NCBI GenBank assembly: GCA_013215655.1
Contig: JABSOX010000015.1
Location: 60,061 to 124,060, forward strand
Direction: 5' to 3'
Source: Colwellia sp.
GTDB taxonomy: Bacteria; Pseudomonadota; Gammaproteobacteria; Enterobacterales; Alteromonadaceae
DNA: 64,000 nucleotides
Below are positions 39,770-47,828 of this stretch, one piece after another. The number at the start of each line of letters is the position of its first letter. The stretch's first letter is position 1. The notes beneath the pieces are model-generated. The model was not told the DNA's origin. It did no database searches and worked only from the letters and a program-made list of their open reading frames with translations. Made by a program: the position numbers and the translations under genes.

Positions 39770-40747
39770 ATGGCAGAAATGCACTATCTAAAACTTACCC
39801 TATTTTCACTTTTATTGCTGTTAGTTGGTTGTGGCGATCCTATTAAAGATCAAATCATTCAGCAAACACCGATCACTGAACAACGCATTCAACAACTTGC
39901 CAATGCCTTAGACGGCGATCAAGTCAGAAATGCGAATTTAATTAGACAATATGCAGATAAAGTCGCGGCTCAAAAGCCTCATTTAACGCAATTAATTGAT
40001 GAATTTAGAAAAGATGCCTCTACACAAGGTCCAATGTATTTAGCACTACTCGACCGTATCAATACCGTTAAAAACCAACCTAATATGTTTGCCAATAATC
40101 AAGCTATTTATGATGAGTTATTAAATATCTATCAAGCGGCCGATCCTACATTGTATTCTGATGCGCTGAGTGATCCTTTAAATGTATTAGCCGATATGTC
40201 TGATGGCATCCTGCCACGTGTTAATTCCTTATCTAAATCACAGAGTTTACGTGCCAATAATGCTCAAGATTTTGGCACCGGAGAACAATTGATCGGTAAT
40301 CCAAGTTATGGTCAATGGTCAACAGGCAGTAATGGCATGTCCTTTTGGGCTTGGTATGGCATGTATTCAATGATGGGAGATGTTTTTGGCTCAAGACGCT
40401 CTTATTATAATGACTGGGGACGTAATAGAAATTACAGCTATTATAATGATTACGGTAGAACTCGATACAGCTCACCTAGCCAACTTAAAAAACAAAATCA
40501 ACTAGATACTCGCACTAAAAAGTCATTTCAGAGCCGTGGGCAAAAGTTCACAAGCGCTTATAGTAAAAATCGAGCAGGCGCTTCAAGTTTGTCCAGTCAA
40601 AGTAAAACAGCACAAACTAGCGCAAATAGATTTCGTTCTAATAGCGTTAAAAAAAGTTCTTTTTCAAAAAAATCAAATTATTCAAAAAACGCAAGCTTTA
40701 GAAACAGTAAAAGCTCAACCTCTCGTGGATTTCGCCGCGGAAAATAA
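39770..40747 (+). CDS. Lipoprotein with Ser/Arg/Asn/Lys-rich tail
   Basis: A 325-residue probable lipoprotein. The ATG at 39770 follows GAGGACACT; an upstream in-frame ATG at 39719 overlaps the palindrome and lacks a site. Signal sequence LKLTLFSLLLLLVGC gives lipidation at Cys21. Residues about 25-165 are helical and polar. The segment 175-215 is Gly/Trp/Met/Tyr-rich (FWAWYGMYSMMGDVFG), followed by a YNDWGRNRNYSYYND low-complexity stretch. The last 100 residues are strongly basic (Ser/Lys/Arg/Asn). I do not recognise the family. As first gene of the PspA-type operon it replaces the DUF1190 lipoprotein found with yjf genes in E. coli. Confidence 0.8.
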   Translation: MAEMHYLKLTLFSLLLLLVGCGDPIKDQIIQQTPITEQRIQQLANALDGDQVRNANLIRQYADKVAAQKPHLTQLIDEFRKDASTQGPMYLALLDRINTVKNQPNMFANNQAIYDELLNIYQAADPTLYSDALSDPLNVLADMSDGILPRVNSLSKSQSLRANNAQDFGTGEQLIGNPSYGQWSTGSNGMSFWAWYGMYSMMGDVFGSRRSYYNDWGRNRNYSYYNDYGRTRYSSPSQLKKQNQLDTRTKKSFQSRGQKFTSAYSKNRAGASSLSSQSKTAQTSANRFRSNSVKKSSFSKKSNYSKNASFRNSKSSTSRGFRRGK

Positions 40748-40770
40748 CGAGCAGGAGCATAGGACTTATT

Positions 40771-41673
40771 ATGAACACACTTATAGATATAACCGCTTTA
40801 AACCAAGATTTACTGATTTATTTAGCCATAGACATCAGCATTGCCATCGTATTACTTGGCGCAATGCGCTTTATTTCAGGTTTATCTGCGAAGGTAAACT
40901 CAACAGAAGAGTTGGCTAAAGAAGATAACTTTGCTTTTGGTATTAGTGTTGCAGGCAGTATAGCGGCATTAGGCATTGTCTTAACCGGCGCAATTACTGG
41001 CGAAAATGCCCCCAGCTATATGATGGAAGCCATTGGCATGTTTTCGTATGGTTTACTGGGTTTAATTTTGATTAAAGTTGGCCGTGTTGTTCATGACAAA
41101 ATAGCTCTAAATGAAATAGATAAAAACCAACAAATTAAAAATCATAACCTGACTGTTGGACTTGTTGACGCTGCCGGCGCAATTGCTACGGCTATTGTTA
41201 TTCGGGCGGTATTGCTATGGGTAGACGGTCTTGATTTAAATACCTTTATTGCCATTATTTGTGGCTTTTTAGTTGCGCAAACCATGTTAGTACTGGTTAC
41301 TCGCATTAAAGAAAAACAGTATGCTAAAAACAATCAAGGCAGCTGCATGCAAGAAGCCTTTGCTAATGGACAAGTTGCCTTAGCTATTCGTTATACCGGA
41401 CAAGTGATCAGTACCGCACTTGCTGTTACTGCTGCCAGCCACTTTTTAACTTATAGTCCAGAAACATTGATGATCAATCTTGCTGGTTGGTTAGCCTTTA
41501 GTATTGTGATGACTATATTAGTTTCAATATTAACAACTCTCGCCAAGAAAATAATTTTATGGGGTATCAACTTAGTTGAAGAAGTTGACCAGCAACATAA
41601 TATTGGTGTTGCCAGCGTGGAAATGGCGATAAGTATTTCTATCGCTTTAATTCTTACTGCCCTAATGGCTTAG
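40771..41673 (+). CDS. DUF350 (YjfL-like) integral membrane protein
   Basis: A 300-residue protein with about eight membrane spans arranged as two DUF350-type four-helix units (spans near 12-32, 50-70, 85-105, 120-145, then a second set). The block EDNFAFGISVAGSIAALGIVLTG is typical of DUF350. The family is repeatedly found with PspA homologues and aminopropyltransferase-like proteins; its activity is unknown. It starts 24 bp after the lipoprotein stop and is followed 45 bp later by the synthase-like gene. Confidence 0.85.
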   Translation: MNTLIDITALNQDLLIYLAIDISIAIVLLGAMRFISGLSAKVNSTEELAKEDNFAFGISVAGSIAALGIVLTGAITGENAPSYMMEAIGMFSYGLLGLILIKVGRVVHDKIALNEIDKNQQIKNHNLTVGLVDAAGAIATAIVIRAVLLWVDGLDLNTFIAIICGFLVAQTMLVLVTRIKEKQYAKNNQGSCMQEAFANGQVALAIRYTGQVISTALAVTAASHFLTYSPETLMINLAGWLAFSIVMTILVSILTTLAKKIILWGINLVEEVDQQHNIGVASVEMAISISIALILTALMA

Positions 41674-41717
41674 TGGCTTAACAATAACAACTAGAAAAAG
41701 AGTAACGTTTTTACACT

Positions 41718-43418
41718 GTGTTTAATCAACGAAAATTTCTTTGGGATGATGTTTTACTCATCCTCACCATGGCAGTATTGGCTGGTTGTGGGTTAATATA
41801 CGAATATTTATTATCCCATTATGCTGGTCGAGTACTCGGTGTAATGGAAAGCACTATCTATGCAATGATCGGTCTAATGATTGTTGCCATGGGCATGGGA
41901 GCTTTTGCCGCACGAAAAATTCAATGTGCCTTTAATGGTTTTGTTTGGCTAGAATTCATTATCGCCCTCCTTGGTAGCTCGTCAATTCTTATCATCGGCG
42001 GTTTAATTGCCATTACCCAAACGTTTCCGCATATCATTGCTGAAATGTTTTCATTACCTCCTGATGCGTTACCACAAGGTGGTCTATTCAAACAATTAAG
42101 TTTCCTTGCATTTAATAGTCCTTATTTTTTTGGTTTACTACTGGGTTTTTTCATTGGCATGGAAATCCCACTCATTGCTCGAATTAGAGAAGAAATTCAT
42201 CAAACGCATCTAAAAAACAATCTAGGCACTATTTATGGTGCCGACTACATCGGTGCAGGTTGTGGCGCAGCTATTTGGGTATTGTTTTTATTAACGATAG
42301 ATATCAACAAAGCCAGTGCACTTACTGCCGCTTTAAACTTGGCTGCTGGTAGTGTATTCATCAGCTATTATTGGCGAAAGCTCAAGTGGCGAAAAACCTT
42401 AGTTAGCTTACATATTGCTTTACTACTAATGATTGTTGTTATTTATCAACAAGGTAATAGTTGGTTAAATCAAATGAGCAACTTGCTCTATATTGACAAA
42501 GTTGTTTACAGTGCAAGTACTCGATTCCAGCAACTTACCTTTACGCAACGGCATATGGGCATTGAGCAGGCCAATATTATTAATTTTTACCTCAATGGTC
42601 GTTTACAGTTTTCTTCTATTGATGAACACATTTACCACGGTTATTTAGTCAGTCCTGCTCTAGCTGCATCGGCAAGGCACGATAATATTTTAATTATTGG
42701 CGGTGGTGATGGCTTGGCATTACGTGACGTTTTACAGTGGGACCCTCAGCAAGTCACATTAATTGATTTAGACGGTGAAATAGTTGATATCTTTCAACAA
42801 CCGCATGACAAGTTACCAAATATGTTATCAAAACAAATTATTGCTCTAAATAAGAGCAGTTTAAGTGATAGCAGAGTCAATATTGTCAAAGCGGATGCAT
42901 TTCTTGCCATTGATGAGTTATTGAAAAAACGCAGTGTTTTTGACGCTATTATTGTCGATTTACCTGACCCAAGCCACCCAGATTTAAATAAATTATATTC
43001 TGTTAATTTTTATGCTCGTTTGAAACAACTCTTGGCTGGTGATGGTGTAATGGCGATTCAATCAACTAGTCCTTATCACGCTAAAGATTCGTTTATCTCT
43101 ATCGGAAAAACAGTCAAAGCCGCTAATTTTAATCATGTAGAACAATATCATGACAATGTACCAAGTTTTGGTGAATGGGGCTGGACCATAGCAACAAAAT
43201 TAGGAGCAAGCCCACTAACACGATTAAAAACGTTAAATAAATTACCGGTTGAACATAACTGGTTAACATTAGCTATGCTTATTAACTCATTTGAGTTTCC
43301 ACAAAATTTTTATTTGAAAGAAAAAGATATTCCTATTAATTATTTGGGTAGCCATACCATATACCAGTTACATCAGAATGCATGGCGTGATCAACAAGGA
43401 TTAAATAACAGTCAATAA
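41718..43418 (+). CDS. Membrane-fused spermidine/spermine synthase-like protein
   Basis: A 566-residue protein. The N-terminal half (about 1-245) holds seven or so membrane spans. The C-terminal half (about 260-520) is a SpeE-type Rossmann domain: the nucleotide motif ILIIGGGDGLALRDVL, the acidic LIDLDGEIVDI, and IVDLPDPSHPDLNKLYSVNFY, which matches the catalytic DxPDP...LYS...FY region. Spermidine synthases move aminopropyl groups from decarboxylated S-adenosylmethionine; this membrane version may modify a polyamine or a lipid-associated amine. The start is GTG at 41718. It sits in the PspA-type operon. Confidence 0.88.
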   Translation: MFNQRKFLWDDVLLILTMAVLAGCGLIYEYLLSHYAGRVLGVMESTIYAMIGLMIVAMGMGAFAARKIQCAFNGFVWLEFIIALLGSSSILIIGGLIAITQTFPHIIAEMFSLPPDALPQGGLFKQLSFLAFNSPYFFGLLLGFFIGMEIPLIARIREEIHQTHLKNNLGTIYGADYIGAGCGAAIWVLFLLTIDINKASALTAALNLAAGSVFISYYWRKLKWRKTLVSLHIALLLMIVVIYQQGNSWLNQMSNLLYIDKVVYSASTRFQQLTFTQRHMGIEQANIINFYLNGRLQFSSIDEHIYHGYLVSPALAASARHDNILIIGGGDGLALRDVLQWDPQQVTLIDLDGEIVDIFQQPHDKLPNMLSKQIIALNKSSLSDSRVNIVKADAFLAIDELLKKRSVFDAIIVDLPDPSHPDLNKLYSVNFYARLKQLLAGDGVMAIQSTSPYHAKDSFISIGKTVKAANFNHVEQYHDNVPSFGEWGWTIATKLGASPLTRLKTLNKLPVEHNWLTLAMLINSFEFPQNFYLKEKDIPINYLGSHTIYQLHQNAWRDQQGLNNSQ

Positions 43419-43438
43419 CAACAAAAATGAAATTAGTA

Positions 43439-43457
43439 CTTGACATATTATGTCAAG
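43439..43457. promoter_or_regulatory. Operator-like palindrome, copy 2 (before the DUF2170 gene)
   Basis: CTTGACATATTATGTCAAG is a perfect 19-bp palindrome around a central T. It contains TTGACA, usable as a -35 element, so a bound repressor would block an internal promoter. It lies about 100 bp before the DUF2170 start. Confidence 0.82.
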
Positions 43458-43475
43458 ATGCTAAATTTATCGCTA

Positions 43476-43492
43476 TTGACATAATATGTCGA
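43476..43492. promoter_or_regulatory. Operator-like palindrome, copy 3 (before the DUF2170 gene)
   Basis: TTGACATAATATGTCGA is the same motif with one broken pair. Its centre is 36 bp from the centre of copy 2, and it is about 55 bp before the DUF2170 start. Confidence 0.75.
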
Positions 43493-43546
43493 TAGACAAA
43501 ATAGATACCCGTAATTATTTTGTCGTTAATAAACATGAGGAACAAC

Positions 43547-43960
43547 ATGAATATTCATAAGATAGCTAACCACTTGAATACTTTGGCAGATAATTCAGAA
43601 ACAGGAATGGTTTTTGATTGCCAACCCATATCAGGGGAAGTTGATGTTTTACAAATAACGGTTATAGACCGAGAAGAATTACCTATTTTTGTTTCGGTTA
43701 CTGATGACCAAGTTCTATGCATTACCTATTTATGGGGCGCTGAAGAAGTTAAATCAGACCGTATTCATGAAATGCATGAAAGCATGTTAGAAATGAATAT
43801 TCCGATGCCTTTATCATCATTTTCAAAAATTGGTGATAAATATGTGATTTTTGGCGCCTTATCAATCAATTCAACCTTTGAAGATATTGAACATGAGTTA
43901 GGTGTAGTAAGTAATAATGCCATCGAAATAATCGATGACATGAGTGACTATTTAATTTAA
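43547..43960 (+). CDS. DUF2170 (YjfI-like) protein
   Basis: A 137-residue acidic cytoplasmic protein with no membrane span. The start ATG 43547 follows TGAGGA at ideal spacing; an upstream TTG in frame is unlikely. The blocks DVLQITVIDREELPIFVSVTDDQ and YVIFGALS fit DUF2170, the family of E. coli YjfI, which is encoded beside the PspA-like YjfJ. Its function is not known; the fold is thought to resemble small chaperone-like adaptors, which is speculative. It is the first gene after the internal double operator. Confidence 0.85.
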   Translation: MNIHKIANHLNTLADNSETGMVFDCQPISGEVDVLQITVIDREELPIFVSVTDDQVLCITYLWGAEEVKSDRIHEMHESMLEMNIPMPLSSFSKIGDKYVIFGALSINSTFEDIEHELGVVSNNAIEIIDDMSDYLI

Positions 43961-43984
43961 GCGACCACTTTTCAGGAGTAAACT

Positions 43985-44674
43985 ATGAGTATTTTCAAAA
44001 AGATAATGACGGCAATTCGTGGTGGCGCAACAGAAGTTGGCGAAGCAATTATTGATTCTAATGCAACCCGAATATTTGAACAGGAAATTCGTGACGCTGA
44101 AAATCATTTAACCAAAGCAAAACGTGATTTAACCGGTGTAATGGCTCAACAGATGGCTGCTAGTCGTGATGTTGACCGTCTAAAGCGCGAAGTAACTGAA
44201 CACGAAGGTTATGCTGTACAAGCTTTAGATAAAGGTGATGAAACATTAGCTTTAGCTGTTGCCGAAAAAATTGCAACATTAGAGAGTGATTTAGGCAATC
44301 AACAACAATCTCTTGATAGTTTTGCGGGTAGTGCCAATCGCTTAAAAGAATTGGTTAAGAAGAGTGAACGCCAAGTGGGCGAATATAAACGTCAACTTTC
44401 AATGGTAAAAACCACTGAAAGTGTACAAAAAGCAACTGCGGCAATAACTGATAACTTTTCATCAAGTAACTCCAAGTTACTAAGTGCTAAAGACTCTTTA
44501 GAGCGCATCAAAGCAAAACAACAAAAATTTGATGATCGCATGAAAGCTGCTGAAGTTTTAGAATCAGAAAACTCTGATAACTCGTTAGCCGCTCAATTAA
44601 AAGAAGCAGGTATTGGTGCCACCGATAACAGCGCCAATTCAGTACTAGAGCGTTTAAAAGCAAAACAAAAGTAG
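43985..44674 (+). CDS. PspA/IM30 family protein (YjfJ-like)
   Basis: A 229-residue coiled-coil membrane-remodelling protein of the ESCRT-III-related PspA/Vipp1 family. The N-terminal amphipathic helix (MSIFKKIMTAIRGGATEVGEAII) is the membrane contact. Long heptad-rich helices follow (about 25-185), including QEIRDAENHLTKAKRDLTGVMA and LAVAEKIATLESDLGNQQ. The tail (195-229) ends SVLERLKAKQK. It is of the YjfJ subgroup rather than the PspF-controlled pspA: no pspBC or pspF is adjacent. It lies 24 bp after the DUF2170 gene. Confidence 0.92.
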   Translation: MSIFKKIMTAIRGGATEVGEAIIDSNATRIFEQEIRDAENHLTKAKRDLTGVMAQQMAASRDVDRLKREVTEHEGYAVQALDKGDETLALAVAEKIATLESDLGNQQQSLDSFAGSANRLKELVKKSERQVGEYKRQLSMVKTTESVQKATAAITDNFSSSNSKLLSAKDSLERIKAKQQKFDDRMKAAEVLESENSDNSLAAQLKEAGIGATDNSANSVLERLKAKQK

Positions 44675-44699
44675 TATCTTTACAGTTCGACAGTTAATT

Positions 44700-44740
44700 A
44701 AATCGCTCACCGTACTTTTTAGTATTGATGAGCGATTTTT
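44700..44740 (+). terminator. Intra-operon stem-loop between the PspA and DUF2491 genes
   Basis: A 10-bp stem AAATCGCTCA / TGAGCGATTT with an internal mini-stem (TACT/AGTA), ending in a T-run. It has terminator form but lies inside the operon 26 bp after the pspA-like stop, so it probably gives partial termination and makes PspA more abundant than the downstream products. Confidence 0.65.
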
Positions 44741-44752
44741 ACGGTGGTAAAT

Positions 44753-45391
44753 ATGAGTTTTTTTAAACGCATTTTTAAAAAAGAAGAAAAACAACGTTCT
44801 TTATCAGATGTTAGAGAGCTAAAAATTAAAGATATTATTGTGCTTACCGATAGCTTTGGTTTGCCAGAAGCGTTACGAAATCAACAATTTCAAGTCAGTG
44901 CAATTAACTGTTATGAGTTTGAAAGAAAAACTCAAACTGAATGGGTACTTATCGGTAGCGATGATATTGAGCTATATCTTACTTTAGATGAAGATGATAA
45001 AACCTATCTTAAATTTTCTTTAAAAGTTAATAGCTCAGAAATTGAAAGTCTTTTTGATCTTGATGAATTTTCTACTGTTTTTGACGAACCAGGCAATGCT
45101 TTCCTTGATAAAAAAGCGGATAACCAGCTGACCTCAGGTTGGACTAGCTCTCAGTATCAACAAAATATTTATTCGCAAGTCGGTTATTTTCACCGTAAAG
45201 ACAATCGCAGTGAAAACTTATCGTCATATGAAGGTAATGATGCGGGTGAACAATTTGAATTATATGCCTTATTAGATCAAGACCAAACGCGAGGTATTGA
45301 TATAGAAGTTTGGCAAGACGGTGATACCGATGTATTTTTAACCTTATATCGTCCAACGTCTGATATTGTTGATATGTTCCCAGGGAGCTGA
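44753..45391 (+). CDS. DUF2491 (YjfK-like) protein
   Basis: A 212-residue protein of the family of E. coli YjfK. The start ATG 44753 follows GGTGG by 5 bases; an in-frame GTG at 44744 lies on that ribosome-binding site. It has a basic, amphipathic N-terminus (MSFFKRIFKKEEKQRS) similar to that of the PspA protein, then a beta-rich body (e.g. SDDIELYLTLDEDDKTYLKFSL) and a C-terminal EVWQDGDTDVFLTLYRP. No membrane span. Function unknown; membrane association through the N-terminus is inferred. Confidence 0.85.
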   Translation: MSFFKRIFKKEEKQRSLSDVRELKIKDIIVLTDSFGLPEALRNQQFQVSAINCYEFERKTQTEWVLIGSDDIELYLTLDEDDKTYLKFSLKVNSSEIESLFDLDEFSTVFDEPGNAFLDKKADNQLTSGWTSSQYQQNIYSQVGYFHRKDNRSENLSSYEGNDAGEQFELYALLDQDQTRGIDIEVWQDGDTDVFLTLYRPTSDIVDMFPGS

Positions 45392-45394
45392 TAA

Positions 45395-45718
45395 ATGACA
45401 CGAAAAATCCCTGAAAAATGGCAATCATCGATAAAAGCCGTAAAAGCCGTACAAGTTGCTTTTGATATGGATGAAAAAATACAATTATCAATCCGTAAAC
45501 AGGCTTTAGAAGCGGGGTTAAGTCCATCCGATCAAATTAGAAATATATTAGGTTTACCCACCAACAAACGTCCTAAACGCCCCCGGTTAACCGTCAGTTT
45601 AGCACCTGCAGACTATGAAGTTTTAGCTAAAAAATATCAATTACTGCCTGAACAGCAGTTAGAAATTAAAAAACGATTAATGGATGATTTAATTCATCAT
45701 GTAGAAGATAATAACTAA
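45395..45718 (+). CDS. Putative double ribbon-helix-helix DNA-binding protein
   Basis: A 107-residue basic protein starting 3 bp after the DUF2491 stop. Residues about 19-52 (VQVAFDMDEKIQLSIRKQ, then ALEAGLSPSDQIRNILGL) have the strand, helix, GxSxSxxIR turn and helix of a ribbon-helix-helix unit. A basic linker (NKRPKRPR) leads to a second similar unit at about 63-100 (LTVSLAPADYEVLAKK and helices). Such proteins bind short palindromes. It is the only likely DNA-binding protein in the operon and the prime candidate for the three TTGACATAnTATGTCAA sites. This function is inferred. Confidence 0.65.
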   Translation: MTRKIPEKWQSSIKAVKAVQVAFDMDEKIQLSIRKQALEAGLSPSDQIRNILGLPTNKRPKRPRLTVSLAPADYEVLAKKYQLLPEQQLEIKKRLMDDLIHHVEDNN

Positions 45719-45740
45719 AATTCTAATAAAAGAAATAATA

Positions 45741-46205
45741 ATGAAATACCAATTAAAAACCCATAGTTTTGATGAGTTTGGTGTTAAAAATTACAACACT
45801 TTTTATTTAGTCGTTATAACCTTAATTGTTCTCTATGCAATTATTGCATTACTATCATTCGCTTTAGTTCATGTTGAGTTAACCGATGTAAACAGTAATA
45901 TAAAAACCTATAGAGATGCTTTTTGGACCCTACAAATGAGCGCCAGCACGATAGGTTTTGGCGATTTTTATCCCGTAACTATTACGGGTAGAATAATTGT
46001 TGCCGCGATGTTTTATATTGGCGTTGGCATGGTCAGTTATGTTGGCGCACAGTTTGTAAATAAATTTGTTAGCTTTTCAGATACTAATGTAAAAAATAGA
46101 GAGCTACGCAAACAAAATAAAGAAATTCTAAAAAACAACATACAACTAGAGCAAAAAATAGATTTATTGCTTACTAAAGTAGAAGAAGTTATTAATAAGA
46201 AGTAG
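45741..46205 (+). CDS. Two-transmembrane potassium channel protein
   Basis: A 154-residue ion-channel protein. TM1 (about 20-44), a pore helix, the K+ selectivity filter STIGFGDF (70-75 TIGFGD), TM2 (about 83-105) and a C-terminal coiled coil (about 118-152, ELRKQNKEILKNNIQLEQKID) for tetramer assembly. There is no RCK or cyclic-nucleotide domain, so gating must come from the membrane or a partner. It is the last gene of the PspA-type operon. K+ channels are among the known companions of this gene set. Confidence 0.9.
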   Translation: MKYQLKTHSFDEFGVKNYNTFYLVVITLIVLYAIIALLSFALVHVELTDVNSNIKTYRDAFWTLQMSASTIGFGDFYPVTITGRIIVAAMFYIGVGMVSYVGAQFVNKFVSFSDTNVKNRELRKQNKEILKNNIQLEQKIDLLLTKVEEVINKK

Positions 46206-46271
46206 CTGAAAATAAGTCGTTTGTAATAAGTAATTTGTTAAGAAGGAAACAACCTCTACTTACATTCCTTA

Positions 46272-47807
46272 TCATCTTTGCCAATAAGGACTTATCGATA
46301 ACGCTTTTTGACGAGAATGATCTAAAGCGTGCAACAAACTATCAACCTTACTGTCTTGCCAGTTCACTAACTTAATTGGCTGCTGATCAAGTTTTTGTAA
46401 TTGCTGCTGTATGATCCACAACGTTTGTAGCTCACTAATACCACGTTTAAGATCTAGCCAAGGTGCACGATAAGCAATACACTCATTTTCATCGTATAAA
46501 CTTCCTAACCAATTTCCTGTCAGCAAACAACGATTCAACAGCTTACTTTGCTCTAAATACTGCTCGCTAGTCAATGATAGTGCTTCTGGCATAATAGTCT
46601 GCAGCTCAGATAAACCTGTTGTCAATGCATCATCAGCAAAGTGTAACATTTCACTATTGTAATTTAATAAACTAACGTCTTCATCCGACCCTTTGTTTGA
46701 CTCTTGTTCTTGCTTTTGTTCCAGGCATAAAAACTTAAGTAAAGAAAGTTGCAGGCTATTGAAACGTTTTGAATGTAAAAGTTTTTTAACATCATCAATA
46801 CTTGGTAAACGACGTTTTTCTAGCTTTAGTTGCTCAATCAGCTGCTGACTCAATTCCAGTTTCTTTCTATAGTTCCCTGTCTTGTTGGTTAACTCTTGCA
46901 AATATATCGCATTATTAATCCATGAGAATAATTGAATAAAATAACTTAACTCCACTTTAATTTGAAAAGTTTCAGCTGACATATAGTCCTTAAATAGCCA
47001 AAATCCATGACGTAATATGGTTAATGCTTCATTAATTTGTGCTAAATAAACTAAAGAAGGACGCTGTAAATAATCATCTATAACTATTTGTAGTTCTTGT
47101 AATGAAAAATCAATACCAGAGGAGAGTGAATTTTCAATATTGTCAGCCATTTTAAGTGGGATAAATGCCGAAAACTGATGTTCAATTAGTGGTGTGCCAT
47201 GGTAGAGATCATAACCACGAGCCGCTTTACTTTTGATGCCTGGCCTAACTTCGACAACATCAAAAAGCAGTTCTGCTAATAAAAATAACGCTGAAACATC
47301 CCCTAAGACCAACTCTAATTCAATTTCTAATAATTCAACACTTTGACCTTTACTGGTGATGTTTCCTTGGTCAAAAACAACTTCCACTTTAGTATCGTCA
47401 CTCAGCGTAACCAACCATTTGGTGCGTAAGAAGTCGGTATTGAATAAAGCTATTAACTGATCTTGAAGATTAACTATTGATTGGGGAGTTGACCATATTT
47501 TTTGAGGGAATAATGAAAGTTCAGGGAAACGTTTATCAATAGTAACGTTGTATTCAGGTCGTTGATGTAACCCGCCAATAACTTTACCTGCCGTTTTTAT
47601 CGTTTGTTCGATAAAGGTATCACTTTCACGAACTCTTAAACCCATATCTTGCTTGCGAAGAGCTAACTCAGGCGTATCAAAATAACAGTTAGATAAATGT
47701 GTTGTGCTTTGTTCAAATGCTAGCTTTTTGCATTTTAATAATGCCGTAATTTTTGACGCTGCATTATCACAATAAACAAGATATTTTAGTTCAACTTCGG
47801 TAGCCAT
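46272..47807 (-). CDS. ygiF: CYTH-CHAD inorganic triphosphatase (YgiF-like)
   Basis: A 511-residue protein with an N-terminal CYTH triphosphate-tunnel domain. It opens with the ELK-type variant of the ExExK signature (MATEVELKYLV), followed by LRKQDMGLRVRES and KSKAARGYDLYHG. A divergent CHAD-like helical domain occupies about 240-511. E. coli YgiF is an inorganic triphosphatase located beside glnE. Here it converges on the K+ channel gene and diverges from ygiM. Confidence 0.88.
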   Translation of the reverse strand: MATEVELKYLVYCDNAASKITALLKCKKLAFEQSTTHLSNCYFDTPELALRKQDMGLRVRESDTFIEQTIKTAGKVIGGLHQRPEYNVTIDKRFPELSLFPQKIWSTPQSIVNLQDQLIALFNTDFLRTKWLVTLSDDTKVEVVFDQGNITSKGQSVELLEIELELVLGDVSALFLLAELLFDVVEVRPGIKSKAARGYDLYHGTPLIEHQFSAFIPLKMADNIENSLSSGIDFSLQELQIVIDDYLQRPSLVYLAQINEALTILRHGFWLFKDYMSAETFQIKVELSYFIQLFSWINNAIYLQELTNKTGNYRKKLELSQQLIEQLKLEKRRLPSIDDVKKLLHSKRFNSLQLSLLKFLCLEQKQEQESNKGSDEDVSLLNYNSEMLHFADDALTTGLSELQTIMPEALSLTSEQYLEQSKLLNRCLLTGNWLGSLYDENECIAYRAPWLDLKRGISELQTLWIIQQQLQKLDQQPIKLVNWQDSKVDSLLHALDHSRQKALSISPYWQR

Positions 47808-47828
47808 GCCTTTCCATTAAAACGATTT

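Noticed and set aside
40536..40919. 127-codon ORF overlapping the lipoprotein tail and the DUF350 start
   Set aside because: It is the +1 frame of two well-supported genes, with low-complexity translation and no ribosome-binding site.
43980..44674. Classical PspF-controlled phage-shock operon
   Set aside because: No pspF, pspB or pspC is adjacent; the neighbours (DUF2170, DUF2491, DUF350) place the gene in the YjfJ-type subgroup.
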